64,000 nt of DNA from AC-32 sp963754265 (GTDB taxonomy: Bacteria > Actinomycetota > Thermoleophilia > Gaiellales > Gaiellaceae). Under the pieces are notes generated by a model. It was given only the letters and a program-made list of their open reading frames with translations. It did no database searches and had not been told where the DNA came from. Below, piece after piece: positions 36,966 through 45,796 of this stretch. The first letter of the stretch is position 1, and each line of letters starts with the position of its first letter. The position numbers and the translations under genes are program-made. The stretch spans positions 1 to 64,000 of the forward strand of contig CAVWFB010000011.1 in assembly GCA_963754265.1 (NCBI GenBank), written 5' to 3'.

Positions 36966-38008
36966 GTGAGGCGACACTCCCTGGGCTCGAAACGGTCGAG
37001 CCGGTCCTGCCCGTGACGGAGCGCACGCCCTGGATCGAGCGCGGCCCACAGAAGCGGCTGATGCTCTTCTCGGGGCGCTCGAACCCCGAGCTGGCGGAGA
37101 AGATCGCGGACAGGCTGAACGTCAGCCTCGGCGAGGTCGAGCTCAAGACCTTCGCCAACGGCGAGACGTACGTCCGCTACGACGACTCGATCCGCGGCAG
37201 CGACGCCTTCATCATCCAGTCCGGCTCACCGCCCGTGAACGACCACCTGCTGGAGCTGCTGATCATGGTCCAGGCGGCGAAGCTCGCCTCTGCGAAGCGG
37301 ATCACGGCGGTCGTGCCCTGGTACCCGTACTCGCGGCAGGACAAGAAGTCGCGCCCGCGCGAGCCGATCACGGCCCGCCTGGTCGCCGACTTCCTCGAGG
37401 CGGCAGGCGTCGACCGCGTCCTGACGATGGACCTCCACGCCGGCCAGATCCAAGGCTTCTTCAACGTGCCCGTCGACCACATGACGGCCCTGCCGCTCTT
37501 CGCGACCTACTTCCGGGACAAGGGCCTCTTCGGCGAGAACGTCGTCGCGGTCTCGCCCGATCCCGGCCGCGCGAAGATGGCGCGCCGCTTCGGTCAGATG
37601 CTCGAGGCCGACCTCGCGATCATGAACAAGGTGCGCCCCGAGCACGATACGGCCGAAGTGAGCGAGGTGATCGGCAACGTCGACGGGAAGGTCGCGATCA
37701 TGAGCGACGACATCATCGTCACCGGCGGCACGCTGATCGCCGGCGCGAAGGCGCTCAAGGAGGCGGGCGCGACCGAGGTCTACGCCTGTGCGACGCACGG
37801 GCTCTTCCCCGGCAACGCGTTCGAGAAGATCGCCGCCAGCGACCTTTCCGAGGTCACCGTCACCGACACGGTCCCGATCGACAAGCTCAATCGGCCAGAG
37901 AAGATCAGAGACGTGTCGGTCTCGAAGCTGCTCGCCGAGACGATCTACAACGTCTTCTCCGACGACTCGGTCTCGGCGATCTTCGCGGGCGAGAATCAGC
38001 TCTTCTAA
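36962..38008 (+). CDS. prs: Ribose-phosphate pyrophosphokinase
   Basis: A 348-residue PRPP synthetase joining ATP and ribose-5-phosphate. Core motifs: LFSGRSNPELAEKIA, VPWYPYSRQDKKSRPREPITARLVA (ATP site and flexible loop) and the divalent metal histidine in MDLHAGQIQGFF. The ribose-phosphate loop reads DDIIVTGGTL where DDMIDTAGT is usual. A 30-residue N-terminal extension precedes the fold. ATG overlaps the glmU stop; glmU-prs is a conserved Gram-positive order. Confidence 0.95.
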   Translation: MSEATLPGLETVEPVLPVTERTPWIERGPQKRLMLFSGRSNPELAEKIADRLNVSLGEVELKTFANGETYVRYDDSIRGSDAFIIQSGSPPVNDHLLELLIMVQAAKLASAKRITAVVPWYPYSRQDKKSRPREPITARLVADFLEAAGVDRVLTMDLHAGQIQGFFNVPVDHMTALPLFATYFRDKGLFGENVVAVSPDPGRAKMARRFGQMLEADLAIMNKVRPEHDTAEVSEVIGNVDGKVAIMSDDIIVTGGTLIAGAKALKEAGATEVYACATHGLFPGNAFEKIAASDLSEVTVTDTVPIDKLNRPEKIRDVSVSKLLAETIYNVFSDDSVSAIFAGENQLF

Positions 38009-38110
38009 GCCGTCTCGGCGGCTGTGGAAAGCGTCTTTGCTGACGCATTCGGAAATTTTCTTCCCGGACCTGCATAATCCGGCATCGTTGGGGCAGGGTA
38101 TGAGGGTCTG

Positions 38111-39883
38111 ATGTCACGAGGTTCGGTGCGCAGCATCGTGGGGCGTCTGCTCGGCATCGTCGCGGTCACGTTCGTGGCCGTCGGCATCGGGGCGTCCGCG
38201 GCGCGCTCCAGCCCGGGCCTCCTGTTCGGCTTCACCGACAACTCGCCCATGGCGGTGGGGAAGAAGGCAACCGCCCCGGCGCTGGCGCTCGGCGCACGCG
38301 GCTTCGGCTACTTCCTGGTCTGGCAGCCCGGGAAGGGCTGGCCCACGAAGGCCGAGACGGACGGGCTCGCTCGAGCGATCGCCGCGTCTCCCGGAACGCG
38401 CGTGATCCTGATGGTGCGCACGGTGGGCTCAGCCACGCCGCTCACCGACGCACAACGGGATCAGTTCTGCACGTATGCCTTGAACACGGTCAAGCTCTTC
38501 CCGGCCATCAACGACGTCGTGATCGGGAACGAGGCCAACGCCCCGTTCTTCTGGTGGCCGCAGTACAACCCCAACGGATCGGATGCCTCCCCGGGTGCTT
38601 ACGAGGCCCTTCTCGCCCGCTGCTACGACGTCCTCCACGGCTTCCGAGCCGGCATCAACGTCGCAGCTCCCGCGACGAGCCCGCACGGAAACGACAACCC
38701 CTTCGCGAAGGACAACATCTCCCACTCGCCGACGACCTTCATCCAGGGGATGGCTGCGGCGTACAAGGCGAGCGGCCGGACGCAGCGCATCTTCGACACC
38801 GTCGTGCACCATCCGTATGGCGACAACAACGCCGAACGGCCGTACGAGATGCATCCGGGGCCGTACTTCATCGGCGAGGGGGACTGGAACAAGCTCGTAG
38901 CGACCTATCAGCAGGCCTTCGCAGGCACGCCTCAGGCGGTCCCCGGCCGCTGCCTGCCGTCAGGCCCGTGCGTCCCGATCTGGTACCTCGAGGCCGGCTT
39001 CCAGACCCGGCCTCGGCCGGGATCGACCATCTACTTCAACCCGGAGAATGTCCTGACGGTCCCTGACGTGAGCTCCGGCGAGCCCGAATCTCCCGCGCCG
39101 CTCGCGACGAGCCCCGCTCCCGATCAGGCGACGCAGCTTCGGTGGGCACTACGGCTCGCCTACTGCCAGCCGTATGTCGAGGCGGTCTTCAACTTCCTGA
39201 TCAGAGACGATCCGAACCTCCTCGGGTACCAATCGGGCGTCCTCTGGGCCGACTGGCAGCCGAAGGGCTCGTACGCCCCCCTTGGGGCCGTGGTGAGCCA
39301 GCTTGCCGCGGGCAATGTGTCGTGCGCGGCTCCGAGCGCTCCGCCGTCCGTGGATGCGCAAGTGCAACCGGGGCCGAAGGTCAGCCTCAGTTGGGGCGGG
39401 TCGTCGAGCGCGATCGGCGTCTCGGGGTATCGGGTCTACCGCAACGGAGCCGTGGTCGGGACGACGGCCGGCCGCTCGTATGTCGACTCCAGCATCCCGG
39501 CAGTGGCGGGCTACCGCTATTCCGTCCGAGGATTCGACGCGGCCGGTCAGACCGGGCCCGCTTCGGACGCTACCTTCGTCTCGTCGTCGGCCATCGCCGC
39601 CGCCACCGCCGCGGCTGCTGCGGTCCGCGGAAAGGGCTGCAGGCCCCTCTATGTCCGCACGAGCTCGAAGGCCAGCCTGCGGGCATTCCACATCCGGATC
39701 GTCCGCGGGAAGGTGTCCTGCCTCAAGGCGCAACGGGCGCTCCGCACCTTCATGACCAAGCACCGGGCCCCGAAGCCGTGGCGTTGCGTGCGGCCGCACG
39801 GAAAGGCGCGCTGGGCGGCGACCTGCTCTCAGGGCAAACGCAAGCGTCCCGCCGTGATCGTCCGCGCCGTCCGCCTGCGCTAG
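38111..39883 (+). CDS. Secreted glycoside-hydrolase-like protein with FN3 domain
   Basis: A 590-residue exported protein. Signal peptide (LLGIVAVTFVAVGIGASAA) to about residue 32. A TIM-barrel-like catalytic region (40-400) has VVIGNEANAPFFWWPQYN, with NE as candidate acid/base, and IWYLEAGFQT, with E as candidate nucleophile; this is the pattern of clan A glycosidases. A fibronectin type III domain (about 415-495, SGYRVYRNGAVVG) follows. A basic, Cys-containing tail (CRPLYVR...WRCVRPHGKARWAATC) may bind cell wall. A GAGGG site precedes the ATG and a CATAAT -10-like box lies at 38077-38082. Substrate unknown. Confidence 0.7.
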   Translation: MSRGSVRSIVGRLLGIVAVTFVAVGIGASAARSSPGLLFGFTDNSPMAVGKKATAPALALGARGFGYFLVWQPGKGWPTKAETDGLARAIAASPGTRVILMVRTVGSATPLTDAQRDQFCTYALNTVKLFPAINDVVIGNEANAPFFWWPQYNPNGSDASPGAYEALLARCYDVLHGFRAGINVAAPATSPHGNDNPFAKDNISHSPTTFIQGMAAAYKASGRTQRIFDTVVHHPYGDNNAERPYEMHPGPYFIGEGDWNKLVATYQQAFAGTPQAVPGRCLPSGPCVPIWYLEAGFQTRPRPGSTIYFNPENVLTVPDVSSGEPESPAPLATSPAPDQATQLRWALRLAYCQPYVEAVFNFLIRDDPNLLGYQSGVLWADWQPKGSYAPLGAVVSQLAAGNVSCAAPSAPPSVDAQVQPGPKVSLSWGGSSSAIGVSGYRVYRNGAVVGTTAGRSYVDSSIPAVAGYRYSVRGFDAAGQTGPASDATFVSSSAIAAATAAAAAVRGKGCRPLYVRTSSKASLRAFHIRIVRGKVSCLKAQRALRTFMTKHRAPKPWRCVRPHGKARWAATCSQGKRKRPAVIVRAVRLR

Positions 39884-39892
39884 GAGGCCCTC

Positions 39893-40984
39893 TCAGCCGG
39901 CCAACGCGTCGTGCAGGCGTCGCTGGAAGGCCGCAACGAGCTGCTCGCTCTCGGGCATCAGCCGGCCCTGGGGAACCGCACGCGAGTCCAGCCCGCGCTG
40001 CACGCCCTGGACGAGCGCGACGTCCTCGGTCGCGACCTGGGTGTCGAAGGCGAGAGACTCCTCGATCTGCGACTCCGGAACGTCGGCGCCGAAGAAGTAG
40101 TCGGTCGCCTCGACGGTCGTGCGCGGGGCGCGCGGCATCCAGCGCTCGATCGACACGTTCTGTGGGCCCGGCGAGATGTTGATGGTCGTGTTGGGCCAGA
40201 GAAAGTGGTACTGGGACTGGCGCATGTCGTCTCCCTGGGCCTCGGCCCGTAACGGGCCCACCTGGCTCGAGACCAGCCCGTCGACCGCGAGCCGATAGGC
40301 GTCGGGGTCGACGTCGATCACCTTGCTGAAACCGGGATGCGCCACCTGGCAGTGGTAGCACTCGAGGTAGTTCTCCAGGGCGACCTTCCAGTTCACGGAC
40401 TGCTCCCAGGGGACGTGCGAGTGAAAGCGGAGGCCGTCGAGATCGAGGCCGCTGCGCGCGATCGTCTCCGGCAAGGCGCCGAGTGCCTCGGACAGCGCCG
40501 ACGCGTCGGGATCCGGGTTGACGAAGACGAACGGTCCCCAGGTGTCGATCGAGACGGGGAGCAGCGAGAGCGCCGACGCGTCGAAGCCGGGCTCGCGTTC
40601 CGAGCGGGGGGCGCGGCGCAGCCTCCCGTCCAACTCATAGGTCCACGCGTGGTAGGGGCACTGCAGTGTCTTGCGACAGCCGCTGCCCTCCGCGACGACG
40701 TGGCCACGGTGGCGGCAGACGTTGACGAACCCCCTCAGCTCGCCGTCGACCGCCCGCGTGACGATGACGGGGATGTGGCCGGCTTCGGAGGCGAAGTAGC
40801 TCCCCGGTTTCGCGACGTGCTCGAGAGGGCCGGCGTACTGCCAGGACGACGCGAACACGCGCTCACGCTCGAGCTCGAGCACCGAAGGCTCCGAGTACCA
40901 CGACGCCGGAAGCGTCCAGCCGTCCTCGAGCGGATGCGGAATCGCCGGCAGCCGCCGCATCCTCTCGACATCGAGCGCTGTCAA
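39893..40984 (-). CDS. Rieske-type aromatic-ring/N-demethylating oxygenase, large subunit
   Basis: A 363-residue oxygenase. Rieske 2Fe-2S ligands are C90-x-H92 (NVCRHRGH) and C109-x2-H112 (QCPYHAW). The mononuclear iron ligands lie in ENYLECYHCQVAHPG (H211, H216). The TTG start is supported by AAGGAG five bases upstream. The nearest functional types are the glycine-betaine, stachydrine and carnitine-type oxygenases as well as aromatic dioxygenases. The amine-centred neighbourhood favours the first. No ferredoxin or reductase gene is adjacent. Transcription starts just upstream of a TetR operator. Confidence 0.88.
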   Translation of the reverse strand: MTALDVERMRRLPAIPHPLEDGWTLPASWYSEPSVLELERERVFASSWQYAGPLEHVAKPGSYFASEAGHIPVIVTRAVDGELRGFVNVCRHRGHVVAEGSGCRKTLQCPYHAWTYELDGRLRRAPRSEREPGFDASALSLLPVSIDTWGPFVFVNPDPDASALSEALGALPETIARSGLDLDGLRFHSHVPWEQSVNWKVALENYLECYHCQVAHPGFSKVIDVDPDAYRLAVDGLVSSQVGPLRAEAQGDDMRQSQYHFLWPNTTINISPGPQNVSIERWMPRAPRTTVEATDYFFGADVPESQIEESLAFDTQVATEDVALVQGVQRGLDSRAVPQGRLMPESEQLVAAFQRRLHDALAG

Positions 40985-40999
40985 CCTGGCTCCTTCGTT

Positions 41000-41025
41000 G
41001 GTCCTGACTGTCCGGTCAGTCAGGA
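41000..41025. promoter_or_regulatory. TetR operator between Rieske gene and tetR
   Basis: TCCTGACTG (41002-41010) and CAGTCAGGA (41017-41025) are perfect 9-bp inverted arms around six bases, with a core TGAC-N6-GTCA. A - strand TATCCT box (41027-41022) immediately upstream of it, in the direction of the Rieske gene, puts the transcript start inside the palindrome. Confidence 0.8.
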
Positions 41026-41052
41026 TATCGGCGTGCCCGGGAATGGGTCAAG

Positions 41053-41652
41053 ATGACGAGGGTGAGCACAACGGTCGCGACCGGTGAGCGCGTCGACGCC
41101 ATCCTCGAGGCGGCGTGCCGGGTCGTCGTGCGCGAGGGCGCCCACGGGTTGCGCATGGCGGCTGTCGCCGAGGAGGCCGGAGTATCGAAGGCCCTGGTGC
41201 ACTACTACTTCGCCACGCGCCGCGACCTGCTCCGGAACGCGTTCTCGCGCTCGGAGGAGAGCTGGCAGGCGGCGCTCGCGGAGAGGCTCGCGAAGGTGCC
41301 GACGGGGGCTCAACGCGTAGAAAAGGCGCTCCTCATGGGCGTCGACCCGAAGGAGCCGTTCGCCGGTCACCGCGCCCTCTGGAACGAGGTCTGGAGCAGC
41401 CTGCGCTTCGACGACGAGCTTCGTCCCCTCGTCGAGTCGTCGTACCGGAATTGGCTCAAGCGCCTCACCGATCTGGTCGAGGAGGGACGCCGTGACGGCT
41501 CGATCGACGCCGCGGTCGAGGCGAGGCCCACCGCCTGGCGGCTGGCGGCTGTCGGCGACGGCATCGACTCGATGCTCTACCTGCGGCTGATCGGCTGGGA
41601 GAAGGCGCGGACGCTCCTGTTCTCGAGCATTCGCCGCGAGCTGGCCGGTTGA
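41053..41652 (+). CDS. TetR-family transcriptional regulator
   Basis: A 199-residue regulator. The helix-turn-helix is in LRMAAVAEEAGVSKALVHYYFATRRDLLRNAF (about residues 35-65). The C-terminal ligand domain resembles the TetR_C_6 (BetI-like) group by size, an impression only. It is coupled to the amine oxidase by TTGA overlap and divergent from the Rieske gene across a 24-bp palindrome. A related operator lies before potD, so it probably controls import as well as oxidation. Confidence 0.9.
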   Translation: MTRVSTTVATGERVDAILEAACRVVVREGAHGLRMAAVAEEAGVSKALVHYYFATRRDLLRNAFSRSEESWQAALAERLAKVPTGAQRVEKALLMGVDPKEPFAGHRALWNEVWSSLRFDDELRPLVESSYRNWLKRLTDLVEEGRRDGSIDAAVEARPTAWRLAAVGDGIDSMLYLRLIGWEKARTLLFSSIRRELAG

Positions 41653-42956
41653 CCGACGTCCTCGTCCTCGGCGCGGGGCTCGCCGGGCTCTCGGCGGCAC
41701 GGGACCTGGTGGCCGGCGGAGCGGACGTGGTCGTCCTCGAGGCGCGTGGACGCGTGGGCGGCCGCGTCGAGCAGCTGCGTGCCGACGGCGGCCGTCCCGT
41801 GCAACTCGGCGGCGAGGTCGTCGGCCCGGTGCACACGTCGTACCTCGAGCTCGCGGATGAGCTCGGGCTGGCACTCGAGCCGAGCTACGTCGCCGTCGAA
41901 GGCGCGACGACGTACGACCTCTACGAAGGCGTTGAGCGCGGCGACGACTTTCCGGTTCGGAGCGATGCCGAGCGACAGGACTACGAGCGAGTCGAGCGGG
42001 AGTGGGGGAAGCTCGTGACCACCGTCGATCCGGACGACCCGTGGTCGCATCCGGAGGCCGAGCGTCTCGACCGCGCTTCGATCGGCGCCTGGCTGCGGTC
42101 GATGGACGCGTTGCCCGCCACGATCCGCCGGCTCCAGGTCGGCTCGCTCGCCCTTGCCGACGGGTCGGTCGAGCAGAGCTCCCTGCTCGCCGAGCTGCGC
42201 AAGTCGGCGGCGGTCGGCGAGCACGGGTTCTACTCATACGAGCGCTGGGAGTCGCTCCAGGTCGCCGAGGGCAGCGCCGAGGTTGCGAACCGAATGGCCG
42301 TCGAGCTGGGCGACCGCGTGCGGCTCGGGGCCGAGGTCGAGCGGATCGAGGTCGGAAGCAGGTGCAGCGTTCGGCTCGCCTCGGGTGAGGAGCTGCGCGC
42401 GGAGGCGGTCGTCTCCGCGCTTCCGGCGCCCGTCGCGGCGCGAATCGAGCTCGTCGGCGTCGACCCGGAGCGCGTGCGCTCCCTCCGGAGCCAACGCCAC
42501 GCGCTCGCGGCCAAGGTGGTCGCCGTCTACCCACGCTCGGTGTGGGCGGACTCGGGCTCGAACGGCCTCTCGGAAGGCGAGAACCTCCTGGCCTCGACCT
42601 GGCCGCAGCGGGAGGGCGTGCTCTCGGCCCTCGTGCCACCGGAGCGGCTGGCGTACCTGCTTGCGCTGACCACCGACGACGTCGTCGAGGTCGTTCTCCA
42701 CGAGCTCGAGCGGATGTACGGCCCCTCGGCGCGCCAGGCGACGGACATCCACGTCCGCCTCTGGGCGACCGACCCCTTCACGCGCGGCTACGTGACCCAC
42801 TGGTGGCCCGGCGACGTGCTGCGGGTGGGGCCGCTCCACGGCACGCATGCGCCGCCGTTCTACGTCTGCGGCTCGGATCAGTGGGTGGCGGGCTACCTCG
42901 AGGGCGCTGTGCGAACCGGCCGATCGGCGGCATCCGCCGTGCTCGCCGGCTCCTGA
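41649..42956 (+). CDS. FAD-dependent amine oxidase
   Basis: A 435-residue flavoprotein. The N-terminal dinucleotide motif VLVLGAGLAGLSAARDLVAGGADVVVLEARGRVGGR is that of monoamine/polyamine oxidases, and the FAD motif near the end reads FYVCGSDQWVAGYLEGAVRTGRSAA. No signal peptide, so it acts in the cytoplasm on an imported amine. The TTG start overlaps the tetR stop. Its last 64 bp overlap the convergent potA gene. Confidence 0.9.
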   Translation: MTDVLVLGAGLAGLSAARDLVAGGADVVVLEARGRVGGRVEQLRADGGRPVQLGGEVVGPVHTSYLELADELGLALEPSYVAVEGATTYDLYEGVERGDDFPVRSDAERQDYERVEREWGKLVTTVDPDDPWSHPEAERLDRASIGAWLRSMDALPATIRRLQVGSLALADGSVEQSSLLAELRKSAAVGEHGFYSYERWESLQVAEGSAEVANRMAVELGDRVRLGAEVERIEVGSRCSVRLASGEELRAEAVVSALPAPVAARIELVGVDPERVRSLRSQRHALAAKVVAVYPRSVWADSGSNGLSEGENLLASTWPQREGVLSALVPPERLAYLLALTTDDVVEVVLHELERMYGPSARQATDIHVRLWATDPFTRGYVTHWWPGDVLRVGPLHGTHAPPFYVCGSDQWVAGYLEGAVRTGRSAASAVLAGS

Positions 42957-44029
42957 GACGACGCCAGTACGCGCAGCCCGTCCGGCGGCAGGTACAGCGT
43001 CACCGGTGTCCCCTCCTCGAGCGTGAACGGCAACGGGCTGCCGTCGTTCGAGATCGTCGCCTTCAGCAGCTCTCCGCCCAGGACCCGCACGTGTACCTCG
43101 TGCGAGCCACCCAGGAAGACCGCGCGCTCGACCATCCCGGGGAGCCGGTTGTCGCCGGCCGTACCGTGCGCCTCGATGCCGATCCGCTCCGGCCTGATCA
43201 TCGCCTTGACCTCGCCGCGGGAGCCGGTCTCGCCTTGCTCGGCGCGGAAGTCGCGCTCGCCGATCCTCAGGGTGCATGCGCCTCCGTCGGCGGTCGCATC
43301 CGCGTCGAGCAGGTTCGACACGCCGAGGAAGTCCGCCACGAAGGTTGTCCGCGGCTCCTCGTAGACCTCGCGCGGCGAGCTCGCCTGCTCGACGCGGCCC
43401 AGGTTCATCACGGCAACCCGGTCGCTCATGGTGAGCGCTTCCTCCTGGTCGTGCGTCACGAACACGAAGGTGACTCCGAGATCCGACTGGATCGCCTTGA
43501 GCTCGACCTGCAGATCCTTACGGAGGCGCGCGTCCAGCGCCCCGAGCGGCTCGTCGAGCAGGAGCACGCGCGGCATCAGGACGAGCGCACGGGCGAGCGC
43601 GACCCGCTGCTGCTGACCGCCGGAGAGCTGCTCGGGCTTGCGCTCCGCGAAGTCGCCGAGCCGGACGAGGTCGAGAATCCCTTTGACCTTTCGCCTCCGG
43701 TCCTCCTTCGTCAGCCGCTGGTACTTGAGCCCGAAGGCCACGTTTCCGGCGACGTCGAGGTGCGGGAAGAGCGCGTAGCTCTGGAAGACCGTGTTCACGT
43801 TCCGCTTGTGGGGAGGCACGCGGGCGACGTCGGTCCCGTCGAGCATGATCCGTCCGCTCGTGGGCTGCTCGAAGCCCGCGATCATGCGCAGGGTCGTCGT
43901 CTTGCCGCAGCCGGACGGGCCGAGCAGGGTGAAGAACTCGCCGGGCGGCATGTGCAGGTCGATCCCGTCGACGGCGACGGCCTCGCCGAAGCTCTTCGTC
44001 AGCTCCTCGAGCCTGACCTCGCCCTGCAC
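42893..44029 (-). CDS. potA: Spermidine/putrescine-type ABC transporter ATP-binding protein
   Basis: A 378-residue ATPase. Walker A LGPSGCGKTTTL, signature LSGGQQQRVALARAL, Walker B VLLLDEPLGALD, and switch His in THDQEEAL. A C-terminal TOBE domain (about 280-350) follows, as in PotA. GTG at 44029 lies two bases after the potC stop. Last gene of potD-potB-potC-potA transcribed leftward. Confidence 0.93.
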   Translation of the reverse strand: MQGEVRLEELTKSFGEAVAVDGIDLHMPPGEFFTLLGPSGCGKTTTLRMIAGFEQPTSGRIMLDGTDVARVPPHKRNVNTVFQSYALFPHLDVAGNVAFGLKYQRLTKEDRRRKVKGILDLVRLGDFAERKPEQLSGGQQQRVALARALVLMPRVLLLDEPLGALDARLRKDLQVELKAIQSDLGVTFVFVTHDQEEALTMSDRVAVMNLGRVEQASSPREVYEEPRTTFVADFLGVSNLLDADATADGGACTLRIGERDFRAEQGETGSRGEVKAMIRPERIGIEAHGTAGDNRLPGMVERAVFLGGSHEVHVRVLGGELLKATISNDGSPLPFTLEEGTPVTLYLPPDGLRVLASSQEPASTADAADRPVRTAPSR

Positions 44030-44031
44030 TC

Positions 44032-44883
44032 CTAGACCTCTAGGGTGGCGACGGCGGCGGCCTCGCGGCCCCCGGCGAAGCGCCGGTAGACGAGGAGCGC
44101 GAGCGCGAGCGTCGCCATCGTGATCACGAGGGCGACGGTAGCGAGTGCGTTCAGCGCAGGCGTCGGGGCACCGCGCGCGCTCGCATAGAGCAGCATCGAG
44201 ACGGTCGTGGTGCTCGAGTCGCCCGCCAGGTACTGCGTCACGACGAAGTCGTCGATGGAGAGCGCGAACGCGACGGCCGCGCTCGCGACGATCGCCGGCG
44301 CGAGCATCGGCAGCAGCACGCGCCACAGCTGGTCGCGTGGAGGAGCTCCGAGATCCGCCGCGGCCTCCTCGAACTCGCGCCCGATCGAGGTCAGCCGTCC
44401 GCGCACGATCACGACGACATAGGAGAGCGTGAATGTCACCTGGCCGATCGCCTGCGCCGGCGTTCCCAGGCCGATCCCAGGGAAGACGCGCAGGAAGAGG
44501 AGCAGGAGCGCGACGCCCATGACGATCTCCGGCGTGACGAGCGGGAGCAGCATCACCGTGTTGATCGAGCCGCCGCCCGGTCCCCGCCAGCGCTGCAGGC
44601 CGAGCGCGAGCGCGACCCCGAGCGGCGTGGCGATGCCGACGCAGATCACGGCCAGGATCAGCGTGTGCTTGAGGGCCCCCTGAAGCGCGGGATCGTGGAG
44701 GACGCTGCCTGCCGAGCCCGTGTACCAGCGGAACGAGAACCCCTGCCAGCTCGTCCGGGAGCGGCCGTTGTTGAACGCGAACAGGATCGCGATCGCGACC
44801 GGCACGATCGACCAGAGGATGTAGAGGACCGTCACGATCACGAGGCCGCGCGGCCTGGCCCACGGGTTTCGGAGCCAGCTCAT
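44032..44883 (-). CDS. potC: Polyamine-type ABC transporter permease PotC
   Basis: A 283-residue permease with six membrane segments and the EAA loop EEAAADLGAPPRDQLWRVLLPMLAPAIV. SIDDFVVTQYL near the fourth helix is characteristic of PotC. Overlaps the potB stop by 4 bp. Confidence 0.92.
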   Translation of the reverse strand: MSWLRNPWARPRGLVIVTVLYILWSIVPVAIAILFAFNNGRSRTSWQGFSFRWYTGSAGSVLHDPALQGALKHTLILAVICVGIATPLGVALALGLQRWRGPGGGSINTVMLLPLVTPEIVMGVALLLLFLRVFPGIGLGTPAQAIGQVTFTLSYVVVIVRGRLTSIGREFEEAAADLGAPPRDQLWRVLLPMLAPAIVASAAVAFALSIDDFVVTQYLAGDSSTTTVSMLLYASARGAPTPALNALATVALVITMATLALALLVYRRFAGGREAAAVATLEV

Positions 44884-45794
44884 GTCTCGGCGGTCTCTCC
44901 GGCCCGTCGGGTCGTTCGCAGGTAGTAGAACATCAACACGAGCAGCACCGCCGCGAGCAGCATGGTCAGGACCGCGCCCGTCACCTTCTCGGAGCCCTGC
45001 CGCGTGAACTGGTCGATCTGGTTCCCGATCAGGTTCGTCTTCGTCGAGGCCGAGACGAGGTCGGGCGTGTAGTAGTCGCCGAACATCGGGAGCGCGACCA
45101 GGACGCAGCCGGCCAGGATCCCGGGCACCGAGAGCGGCAGCGTCACACGACGGAACGCGCTGAACGAGCTTGCTCCGAGATCGCGCGCGGCCTCGATCTG
45201 CCGCTGGTCGATCCGGTCGAGCGCCACGAACAGCGGCAGGATCAGGAACGGGATATAGCCGTAGACGAACGCGATGATCACGGTGGAGCTCTGGCCGTCG
45301 AGCCAGCCGCCGCGCGCGGAGAGGAGCCCGAGCGCGAGGAACAGCCGCTCGATCCCGAGGCCGTGAAGGACTCTCGTGCCCCAGCCATCAGGCGAGAGCA
45401 GGTTGATCCAGGCGAGCATCCGCATCAGGTAGTTGATCCAGAACGGCACCACCAACAGGAGGAGGACGAGCCCCTTCCAGCGGCCGCTGTGGCGTGCCGC
45501 GAAGTACGCGACCGGGTAGCCGATCAGGAGCGAGAGGCCCATCGCGATCGCCACGAACTCGAGCGTGCGCAGGGACACCGTCAGGTACTGGCCGCCGTGC
45601 CAGAAGTTGCGGAGGACCTCGAGCACGTAGCCGACGTTCCAGTCGAGCGGGTTCCAGAACGGCACCGGCTGGGAGAGCGTGTCCTGGTTGCCGAACGCGA
45701 CGCAGAGGACGGCGTAGAAAGAGACGAGAAAGAAGATCGCGAGCCAGACGACCCCGGGGAGAGCCAGCAGCCTCCAGGTCCAGCGCGACCCCAT
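44880..45794 (-). CDS. potB: Polyamine-type ABC transporter permease PotB
   Basis: A 304-residue permease with six membrane segments; NYLMRMLAWINLL and the EAA loop IEAARDLGASSFSAFRRVTLPLSVPGI place it with PotB. It starts two bases after the potD stop. Pairs with PotC to form the channel. Confidence 0.92.
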   Translation of the reverse strand: MGSRWTWRLLALPGVVWLAIFFLVSFYAVLCVAFGNQDTLSQPVPFWNPLDWNVGYVLEVLRNFWHGGQYLTVSLRTLEFVAIAMGLSLLIGYPVAYFAARHSGRWKGLVLLLLVVPFWINYLMRMLAWINLLSPDGWGTRVLHGLGIERLFLALGLLSARGGWLDGQSSTVIIAFVYGYIPFLILPLFVALDRIDQRQIEAARDLGASSFSAFRRVTLPLSVPGILAGCVLVALPMFGDYYTPDLVSASTKTNLIGNQIDQFTRQGSEKVTGAVLTMLLAAVLLVLMFYYLRTTRRAGETAET

Positions 45795-45796
45795 GG

